From NCBI GenBank assembly GCA_001773295.1, contig MEWG01000048.1, forward strand, positions 1 to 9,886: DNA of 9,886 nucleotides, in the 5' to 3' direction. Shown here in pieces: positions 4,559-9,886 of this stretch. Position 1 is the first letter of the stretch. Each line of letters opens with the position of its first letter. The stretch is from a candidate division WWE3 bacterium RIFOXYD1_FULL_39_9. Its GTDB lineage: Bacteria > Patescibacteriota > WWE3 > UBA101185 > UBA10185. The translations under genes and the position numbers were made by a program. Under the pieces are notes generated by a model that saw only the letters and a list, made by a program, of their open reading frames with translations, was not told where the DNA came from and did no database searches.

Positions 4559-7132
4559 ATGTACATAAACTACATATTAATATTTTCGTCCATATTCTTT
4601 TTGTTCCTGATATTTTTGTATATCCGTCTAAAACGCATGTCTGGCGCAGACAGCCCTTCCGTCATAGAAAATTTAGAAGTCTTAGAGATACAAGTTTCCA
4701 GAAATCAGGAGGAAGCAAACACGTCTCAAATTTCACCTTTAGCAGCTGAGAACATGTTCTCAGCCATTCACGGTATGTTAAGGGACGATCCGGATGTGCA
4801 GGAGCATTTTTCGTTCGAAATAGCTTCCTCAGGAAAGGATGGAATTAGATTTTATGTAGCACTCCCTTCACATACGCTCAAATTTATTGAAGGTCAAATT
4901 TATGCGCATTATCCGACAGCGCAGATTAAGGTTGTCGAAGACTACGCCCCTAAGTTTCATACTGAGAACAAGTTTTTTGAATTTGTAAGCGTGCTGCTGA
5001 CCCGAGATGATTTCTTTCCGATTAAAAGTTTTAGGGATTTAGAAACTGATACTTTATCCAGTTTTACTTCAGCAATAGCCTCGATAGGGGAGGAGGATGA
5101 GATTTGGATCCAAGTTCAAGCTAAACCTGTAGCTGATGTTTGGCAAAAAGAAGGTCAAGCTTTTGTAAAAGCTGTCAGAGCAGGGGAGACCCCTGGACAG
5201 AAGAGCAAAAATACCGTGGTTTCCGGCATTTTAACTTTGATGATGAAAGAAGCCTTACAGATTGCCACAGATGTGTTTGCAGGCGCATTAACTTACAAAG
5301 CCCGTACTTTTGATGAGCAAAAACCAGGTTATGGCAGGGTTCCTGAAGTTAGAATAACAGCTACACAGGAATTAGAATTAAGAACAATAGAGAATAAATT
5401 ATCAAGAATGGGCTACGATGTTCAAATGAGGATCATGTCCTCAGGTCCCACAAAAGATAGGGTAGAGAGCCATCTAAGGTCAGTTCTTGCTACGTTAAAA
5501 CAATTTTCATCGGCCACACTAAACAACTTTACTTCTGTTCTGGAGTCAAACAAGATGGAGGCTCTTCAAAGCTACATAGTTAGGAGGTTCGAACCCGATA
5601 AGTCTTTTATCTTAAACACTGAGGAGCTTGGTACCATTTACCACCTTCCGACCTCCAATATCGAAACTCCGAATATCTCGTGGGTATATTCTAGAAAGTC
5701 GGAGCCGCCTACAAATCTTCCAACCGAGAACTGCAATTATATCGGGCATACAACCTACAGAAATAAGCAGGTGATGTTTGGTTTAGACAACGGAGACGAT
5801 AGGTTGAGGCATATGTATTTAATAGGTAAGTCGGGTACTGGTAAGTCCACTCTTCTCGAAACGATGATCTCTCAAGATATTGCTAATGGCGCAGGTGTCG
5901 GGGTACTTGACCCCCATGGTGAAACTATAGATAGGGTTTTAGATAGGATACCCGAGCACAGAATTAAAGATGTAATCTATTTCGATCCCTCGGATACTGA
6001 CAGGCCACTTGGTCTTAATCTTCTGGAAATGAACGACCCGTCAGAAAAAAACCTGATGGCTTCGGGGCTAGTTTCAGCTATTAAACAGCACTTTGAGTAC
6101 TCTTGGGGTCCGCGACTTGAGTACCTGTTAAACTACGCAATTTTAACCTTGTTGGAGGTACCAGGAACTACATTACTGGGAATTACCAGACTAATGGACG
6201 ATCCGAATTATCAAAAATATATTCTGCATCAGATAAAAGACCCTCTTGTTATCCGTTTCTGGGAAAGAGAATTTAAGGAAATGAAGGGTAACCAAAAGTT
6301 GGTAACAGAGGCAATTGCGCCTATTCAAAACAAAGTTAACAGATTCTTAGCCTCCACTACTATCAGAAATATTTTGGGCCAGAAAAAATCCACTTTGGAT
6401 TTGTGGGATGCAATGAACTCAGGAAAAATACTTTTAATGAATCTGTCTAAAGGTAAAATCGGTGCAGATAATGCAAATCTTTTGGGCGCACTTCTTGTTT
6501 CCAGATTACAATTTTTTGCATTACAGAGGGCCAAGATTCCTTATGATCAAAGAAGACCATTCTACTTGTACGTTGACGAGTTCCAGAACTTTGCGACAGG
6601 TAGTTTTGAAGAAATCCTTTCGGAGTCTCGAAAGTACAAACTCGGACTTTACCTGACACACCAATTTACAGCACAGCTTCCTGAAACATTGCTTAAAGCA
6701 GTTTTTGGTAATGTTGGGACCATAGCTACATTTTCATTAGGTGCTCCAGATGCCAAGGCACTTTCCAGTGAATTCGCACCTTACTTTGATTCAGAGGACA
6801 TCATATCTCTCGAAAGATTTTATGTGTACATAAAACTAATGATTAACGGAATGACTTCTTTGCCATTTTCGGCTAGAATATTAGTACCTTGGGAAGATAA
6901 GAACTTTATTGTACCTAAGACCACAAACCGCGAGGCTGTTATTAAGTACAGCAGAGAAACTTACGGTGTCGAGAGTGGGTACATTGAGGCGAAGATCAAC
7001 AAATGGTTGGAGACTCAGTTTGATAAAGGAATGGCAATCGCACAGGAGATAAAGAATAAAGCCGAAACAGCACCTCAGGAGCCAGTCCAGACAGAAGTAC
7101 AGCCTGAAAATTTGCAAGGAGATATAAATTAG
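4559..7132 (+). CDS. Membrane-anchored TraD/VirD4- or HerA-like P-loop ATPase
   Basis: An 857-residue protein with one N-terminal membrane helix (about 2-23) followed by a basic RLKRM segment, placing the rest in the cytoplasm. Residues about 30-400 form a less recognisable region. The ATPase domain has Walker A GKSGTGKST at 423-431 (Lys429), a conserved GVLDPHGE strand about 30 residues later, Walker B YLYVDEFQNF with Asp673-Glu674, and a THQ sensor (Gln702) in GLYLTHQF. This set is typical of type IV coupling proteins (TraD/TraG/VirD4) and HerA/VirB4 relatives, hexameric motors that move DNA or protein. No relaxase, VirB channel genes or other mobility genes are in the window, so a conjugative role is not supported. 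The C-terminus is Gln/Glu/Pro-rich. The next gene starts 10 nt after its stop, suggesting a joint function. Confidence 0.85.
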   Translation: MYINYILIFSSIFFLFLIFLYIRLKRMSGADSPSVIENLEVLEIQVSRNQEEANTSQISPLAAENMFSAIHGMLRDDPDVQEHFSFEIASSGKDGIRFYVALPSHTLKFIEGQIYAHYPTAQIKVVEDYAPKFHTENKFFEFVSVLLTRDDFFPIKSFRDLETDTLSSFTSAIASIGEEDEIWIQVQAKPVADVWQKEGQAFVKAVRAGETPGQKSKNTVVSGILTLMMKEALQIATDVFAGALTYKARTFDEQKPGYGRVPEVRITATQELELRTIENKLSRMGYDVQMRIMSSGPTKDRVESHLRSVLATLKQFSSATLNNFTSVLESNKMEALQSYIVRRFEPDKSFILNTEELGTIYHLPTSNIETPNISWVYSRKSEPPTNLPTENCNYIGHTTYRNKQVMFGLDNGDDRLRHMYLIGKSGTGKSTLLETMISQDIANGAGVGVLDPHGETIDRVLDRIPEHRIKDVIYFDPSDTDRPLGLNLLEMNDPSEKNLMASGLVSAIKQHFEYSWGPRLEYLLNYAILTLLEVPGTTLLGITRLMDDPNYQKYILHQIKDPLVIRFWEREFKEMKGNQKLVTEAIAPIQNKVNRFLASTTIRNILGQKKSTLDLWDAMNSGKILLMNLSKGKIGADNANLLGALLVSRLQFFALQRAKIPYDQRRPFYLYVDEFQNFATGSFEEILSESRKYKLGLYLTHQFTAQLPETLLKAVFGNVGTIATFSLGAPDAKALSSEFAPYFDSEDIISLERFYVYIKLMINGMTSLPFSARILVPWEDKNFIVPKTTNREAVIKYSRETYGVESGYIEAKINKWLETQFDKGMAIAQEIKNKAETAPQEPVQTEVQPENLQGDIN

Positions 7133-7138
7133 AAAGGA
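7131..7138 (+). promoter_or_regulatory. Shine-Dalgarno sequence before the Pro/Gln-rich protein
   Basis: AGAAAGGA lies 4 nt before the ATG at 7143 and overlaps the TAG stop of the ATPase gene. It is one of the few clear ribosome binding sites in the window and supports that start. Confidence 0.6.
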
Positions 7139-7142
7139 TAAT

Positions 7143-8045
7143 ATGAACGATAAAAACTCTGAAATCGTTAAACAAATAGAAACTATAAATAGTCTGTTGG
7201 AAACTACAGAAAAGAATATTCAAAAAATTAAATCAATGTTGCAGATGCTGGAGTCGGATAGCAAGAAAGACATGTATCGTGATGTACCGGGGGTAACCGG
7301 TGTATTCAACGGAATATCCATGACCGCAGAAGACGGTAAGACCTACGATGTGCCTGCAAACTATGCCGCAAAGTCCAGATTAGTCTATGGCGATACCCTT
7401 AAGCTTATCGACGAGGGTGAAAAGAAAGTGTTTAAACAGATCGAGAAAGTCGAAAGACGCAAAATCGAAGGAATTTTAACCAAAAAAGAGGGAAGATGGT
7501 ACATTCTTTCTGATGCAGGTTCGTACAAAATATCCGATAATGCCGCAGAGTTTAATGGTGCTCAGCTAAACGACGAGGCCGTAGCATTTATACCTGCAAA
7601 TAATTTGGGTGTCACATTTGCAAGTTTGGATTCTTTGAAAAAGAATGACCACGGGAACGGTGATAATTTTCATCCCAGAGCTCCGCAAAAAGAGAGGGAC
7701 TTTACACCAACACCGAAGCCGCAATCTCAGTCTCCATCTCATGCGCAGCCTCAGACTCAACACGCACAGACACCTGTACAAGCAAAAGAACCATCAAAAA
7801 CTACCCCGGTGCAACCTAAACCTGAGAACAAACCAGCACCAAAACCCGTTGCAAGTAGACCTGCGCCAGCTAAAAAGAGTTACTCAAAGTCGGCTCCAAG
7901 TCCAGTAAGCAGACCCGCGCCGGCAAAACCAAAAGCAAAGAGGGAATTTGTTGAGAACATCATTAGTCTTGATGAGGATAAATCAGGTGATATCTCACTA
8001 CAGAGTAAGACTTCAAAAGCACTTGATGAAGATGATTTAAGATAA
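7143..8045 (+). CDS. Uncharacterised protein: coiled coil, two related small domains, Pro/Gln/Ala-rich tail
   Basis: I do not recognise this 300-residue family. Residues about 5-38 carry a heptad-like spacing of Ile and Leu and probably form a coiled coil. Residues about 53-89 and 110-150 look like two copies of the same small, probably beta-rich unit: each begins G-[VI]-x-x, has a [TS]-Y-[DK]-[VI] strand (67-70 and 127-130) followed by a conserved Asn (73, 133), and ends in D-x-[LV]-x-[LF]-I. Residues about 178-270 are rich in Pro, Gln, Ala, Ser and Lys, with repeats of the RPAPAK type (858-type low complexity, likely disordered and basic). The last 25 residues are acidic. There is no signal peptide or membrane helix. 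It starts 10 nt after the TraD/HerA-like ATPase and may be its cytoplasmic partner or adaptor; that is inference from position. Confidence 0.72.
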   Translation: MNDKNSEIVKQIETINSLLETTEKNIQKIKSMLQMLESDSKKDMYRDVPGVTGVFNGISMTAEDGKTYDVPANYAAKSRLVYGDTLKLIDEGEKKVFKQIEKVERRKIEGILTKKEGRWYILSDAGSYKISDNAAEFNGAQLNDEAVAFIPANNLGVTFASLDSLKKNDHGNGDNFHPRAPQKERDFTPTPKPQSQSPSHAQPQTQHAQTPVQAKEPSKTTPVQPKPENKPAPKPVASRPAPAKKSYSKSAPSPVSRPAPAKPKAKREFVENIISLDEDKSGDISLQSKTSKALDEDDLR

Positions 8046-8046
8046 A

Positions 8047-8727
8047 TTAAACTCCGAGTTCTAGTTCTTCCGATTCGATTTCAGGCTCGTCGAGTGAACC
8101 TTTTTTAATGTAAGGTCTGATGTCTTGTTTCTCAGATCTAAAAACGGGGAGCGAGCTTTTTAATAGAATATCCACGCTCTTGTCCATACATTTAATAACA
8201 CTTGCGATAATTGATGCCTTTAGATCGGATGCTTTGTTAAGTTTGCTAACAATCTCAGCGTTTGTGATAGTTCCAATTAATATTTCATTTGTACCCTTTA
8301 CCTTAAAGACATCTACAGATTTTTTCTTTATCTTTAAGGATAGGATTTCACCAGAAGTAAATTTATCGCCCGTCATGCCCCTGCCCGTGAGCTGCATTGC
8401 GATTTCCGATGTAGTTCCTGGTTCTTTAATAAGTATGCCTGGATTAATTATGCTGCTGTTTAAGTCGAGTTTGTTGCTGTTGATAAGATCAATATTCTTA
8501 TGAGCTACTTGATTAATTGGGTCAAGATGTAAGGCTTCCTTGAACATTTTTTTGGCCTTAACGAATTGTTTAGTCTGCATATAAGCTCTGCCCAGCCTTA
8601 GTTTTGCATCTAAATTATCCGGATTTTTTTCTAAAATTTGGGTATTTAATTGTATTGCTGAATCCCAGTTACCTTTAAGTGCTTCCCCGATTGCTCTCTT
8701 AGCTAAGAGGGCTATATTTGTTTGCAT
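8047..8727 (-). CDS. TPR-repeat protein with an uncharacterised C-terminal domain
   Basis: A 226-residue protein on the minus strand. Residues about 5-38 and 39-72 form two tetratricopeptide repeats, shown by G-x-W/F-x-x-A spacing (GNWDSAIQLNTQILEKNPDN, then GRAYMQTKQFVKAKKMFKEA ending in LDP). TPRs mediate protein-protein contact. Residues about 90-226 contain predicted alternating strands and helices, including an L-x-G-R-G-M-T-G-D-K-F loop (around 113-123), and end in an acidic tail; I do not recognise this domain. There is no signal peptide or membrane helix. The gene is convergent with the upstream-lying 300-residue gene, with one base between the two stops, and divergent from yebC, sharing the 66-nt control region. 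No function can be assigned. Confidence 0.82.
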   Translation of the reverse strand: MQTNIALLAKRAIGEALKGNWDSAIQLNTQILEKNPDNLDAKLRLGRAYMQTKQFVKAKKMFKEALHLDPINQVAHKNIDLINSNKLDLNSSIINPGILIKEPGTTSEIAMQLTGRGMTGDKFTSGEILSLKIKKKSVDVFKVKGTNEILIGTITNAEIVSKLNKASDLKASIIASVIKCMDKSVDILLKSSLPVFRSEKQDIRPYIKKGSLDEPEIESEELELGV

Positions 8728-8734
8728 GCGTATC

Positions 8735-8763
8735 AGATAACCAAATATTTAATAGTTTGTCAA
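8735..8763 (-). promoter_or_regulatory. Candidate promoter for the TPR gene
   Basis: On the minus strand a perfect TTGACA (8763-8758) is followed after 17-18 nt by TTATCT/TATCTG (8740-8734), ending 6-7 nt before the ATG at 8727. The -35 is ideal but the -10 is poor. It overlaps the -35 of the yebC promoter on the other strand. Confidence 0.3.
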
Positions 8764-8786
8764 CAACAGGCTCAAAATGGTACGAT
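8757..8786 (+). promoter_or_regulatory. Candidate promoter for yebC-ruvC, leaderless
   Basis: TTGTCA (8757-8762, five of six to TTGACA) is followed after 18 nt by TACGAT (8781-8786), preceded by an extended -10 TGG (8778-8780). The -10 ends 7 nt before the yebC ATG at 8794, so transcription would start at or next to the start codon. No Shine-Dalgarno sequence is present, in keeping with a leaderless mRNA. Confidence 0.45.
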
Positions 8787-8793
8787 AAGTCGT

Positions 8794-9342
8794 ATGTCAG
8801 GACACTCCAAATGGTCACAAATCAAAAGAGATAAGGGAATGAACGATTCCAAGCGAAGTAAAGTGTTTTCCAAAATGTCAAAAGCTATATCGGTTGCTGC
8901 CAAAAATGGGGGAGACCCGGATTCTAACCCCACGCTTAGATTGGCCATAGAGAAGGCAAAGGAGGCCAGAATGCCAAAGGATAATATCGATCGCGCAATC
9001 AAAAAGGGAACTGGAGAAGGCGGGTCAGGGGAAATGCTCCACGAGGTCGTTTATGAGGGCTACGGACCAGGTGGCGAGGCATTCTACATAAAAGCAATTA
9101 CAGATAACAAGAATAGAACAGTTGCAGAAATCAGGAATGTTTTTAATCACGCTGGCGGATCGCTGGGTAATGCAGGCAGTACTGCTTACATCTTTGCAGC
9201 AGATCCGGAAAATCCGGTTTTTACAGTTGATGTGTCAGACAAAACTCAGTTGGACAAATTGGTAAAGATGTTGGACGAGTTAGACAACCACGAAGATATT
9301 CAAGATATATATTTTAATTTTGATTTACCAGAAGAGGAATAA
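8794..9342 (+). CDS. yebC: YebC/TACO1-family protein, short form
   Basis: YebC/TACO1 proteins bind the ribosome and have been linked to relief of stalling; older annotations call them transcriptional regulators. The start at 8794 gives the classic N-terminus MSGHSKWSQIK, followed by KRSKVFSKMSKAI, AKNGGDPDSNPTLRLAI, MPKDNIDRAIKKGTG (60-74), YEGYGPGG (87-94) and TDNKNRTVAEIRNVF (103-117). An upstream TTG start would add 24 residues not seen in the family. The product has 182 residues, whereas the family usually has about 240-250. After G-S-x-A-Y-I-F (128-134) the sequence jumps within about ten residues to the usual C-terminal segment (LVKMLDELDNHEDIQDIYFN). About 60 residues, roughly the third domain, are therefore missing without a frameshift. 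ruvC follows with no gap. Confidence 0.93.
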   Translation: MSGHSKWSQIKRDKGMNDSKRSKVFSKMSKAISVAAKNGGDPDSNPTLRLAIEKAKEARMPKDNIDRAIKKGTGEGGSGEMLHEVVYEGYGPGGEAFYIKAITDNKNRTVAEIRNVFNHAGGSLGNAGSTAYIFAADPENPVFTVDVSDKTQLDKLVKMLDELDNHEDIQDIYFNFDLPEEE

Positions 9343-9825
9343 ATGAGAATAATTGGAATTGATCCAGGTACCGCAAGAATGGGTTACAGCATAATGGATG
9401 TTGTTTCAGAACCTAAAATAGTCAAAACAGATGTAATAATTACTCCGGCCGGTGAAGACATGCACAAGCGTCTAAACATGCTCTACGATAGTCTGCACGC
9501 TATTCTTACAGAACATACACCGGAGATTATGGTTATTGAAAAGCTTTTCTTTAATACGAATGTGAAGACCGCTATAACTGTAGGTCAGGCGCGCGGAGTT
9601 GCTATGCTCACTGCTGCTCAAAATGGCTTAAGTGTATACGAATATACTGCTTTGGAGGCTAAAAGATTACTGACCGGATACGGCCGTTCCTCTAAGAAAG
9701 AGATGCAGGAAGCTGTAAAATTGAGTCTAAAACTTGAGAATTTGGTAAAATCTGATGATGCAAACGATGCCGTTGCCATTGCCCTTTGTTTTATTATGAA
9801 GGACCTGCCTGCGCTGACCAAGTAG
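9343..9825 (+). CDS. ruvC: Crossover junction endodeoxyribonuclease RuvC
   Basis: RuvC is the dimeric, metal-dependent nuclease that cuts Holliday junctions after RuvAB branch migration. The 160 residues are close to the usual 160-170. The four catalytic acidic residues are all visible: Asp7 (IIGIDPGTARMGY), Glu66 (MVIEKLFF), and Asp139 and Asp142 in SDDANDAVAIALCF. The conserved segment VGQARGVAML (80-89) and the YGRSSKKEMQEAV loop (113-125) are also present. The ATG follows directly on the TAA stop of yebC, and AGAGGA at 9333-9338 inside yebC is a good Shine-Dalgarno sequence, so the two are co-translated. yebC-ruvC is a common bacterial pairing. ruvA and ruvB are not in the window and may lie further downstream. 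Confidence 0.96.
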   Translation: MRIIGIDPGTARMGYSIMDVVSEPKIVKTDVIITPAGEDMHKRLNMLYDSLHAILTEHTPEIMVIEKLFFNTNVKTAITVGQARGVAMLTAAQNGLSVYEYTALEAKRLLTGYGRSSKKEMQEAVKLSLKLENLVKSDDANDAVAIALCFIMKDLPALTK

Positions 9826-9841
9826 CAGGTTCTCAACTAGG

Positions 9842-9886
9842 ATGCATTTTGTTGAAAAGATAGAAAAAAAACATAGGTATATTATT
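9842..9886 (+). CDS. Start of an unidentified gene, truncated by window end
   Basis: An open frame of 15 codons begins with ATG 16 nt after the ruvC stop and runs to the edge (MHFVEKIEKKHRYII). The sequence is charged and without stops, and the tight spacing fits the operon, but it is too short to name. It does not look like the N-terminus of RuvA. AACTAGG just upstream is a weak ribosome binding site at best. Confidence 0.4.
   Translation, partial: MHFVEKIEKKHRYII

Noticed and set aside
4559..7132. Conjugative element or integrative plasmid core
   Set aside because: Only a coupling-protein-like ATPase is present. There is no relaxase, integrase, oriT-like repeat or channel gene, and the neighbours are housekeeping genes.
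7645..7908. Alternative-frame reading over the Pro/Gln-rich region
   Set aside because: It is a frame shadow of low-complexity coding sequence, with no family resemblance; the same holds for the minus-strand frame at 7566-7781.
8722..8793. TTG start adding 24 residues to YebC
   Set aside because: The YebC family begins at M-[SA]-G-H-S-K-W, which is at 8794; the upstream stretch holds the promoter.
1..9886. UGA recoding (Gly), as in Gracilibacteria/Absconditabacteria
   Set aside because: TGA ends genes at natural C-termini (LspA-like at 2313, pseudouridine synthase at 3384), and no conserved domain is interrupted by an in-frame TGA.
1..9886. CRISPR arrays, insertion sequences, long direct repeats
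   Set aside because: None were seen on reading both strands; the only repetitive protein-coding stretch is the RPAPAK-rich tail at about 7840-7940.

Overview
The window looks like chromosomal sequence from a bacterium of the Candidate Phyla Radiation (Patescibacteria), perhaps a Katanobacteria/Microgenomates-type lineage. This is an inference from three things: AT-leaning composition with very tight gene packing, few Shine-Dalgarno sequences, and several housekeeping families in shortened or degenerate form (Lgt-like, LspA-like, LCP-like, short YebC). TGA is used as an ordinary stop, so there is no sign of the UGA recoding seen in some CPR groups. No phage, transposon or CRISPR array is visible.

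Layout. (1) 1-352: the 3' end of the replicative helicase gene dnaB, then a short gap holding a degenerate minus-strand tRNA 3' end (tRNA-Gln-like), then an intact tRNA-Leu(CAA). (2) 379-3384: a tightly packed plus-strand run of efp, a membrane protein fusing an Lgt-like domain to a DksA/TraR zinc finger, a very short LspA-like protein, a stand-alone receiver-domain protein, and an RluA-family pseudouridine synthase. The order DksA-type finger, LspA, RluA-type synthase resembles a neighbourhood known from other bacteria, here altered by a fusion and an inserted receiver gene. (3) 3401-8045: an LCP-like/LytR_C envelope protein, a strong GC-rich hairpin, a membrane-anchored TraD/HerA-type ATPase, and a Pro/Gln-rich protein with a duplicated small domain. 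(4) 8047-9886: a minus-strand TPR protein divergent from yebC (short form), ruvC directly after yebC, and what looks like the first 15 codons of another gene.

Functional themes. DNA replication/recombination (dnaB, ruvC), translation (tRNA-Leu, efp, rluA-type synthase, yebC) and the cell envelope (Lgt-like, LspA-like, LytR_C) are all represented. EF-P and YebC are both linked to relief of ribosome stalling, so their presence within 9 kb is of some interest. Genes that appear to start transcription units (3401, 4559, 8794) have -10-like boxes ending only 7-10 nt before the ATG, which suggests leaderless or nearly leaderless mRNAs. Genes inside transcription units are joined by overlaps or very short gaps.

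The least ordinary items are the Lgt-like/DksA-finger fusion followed by an LspA-like protein, the chromosomal TraD/HerA-like ATPase paired with the duplicated-domain protein, and a YebC apparently lacking one domain. No complete new defence or mobile system is evident.
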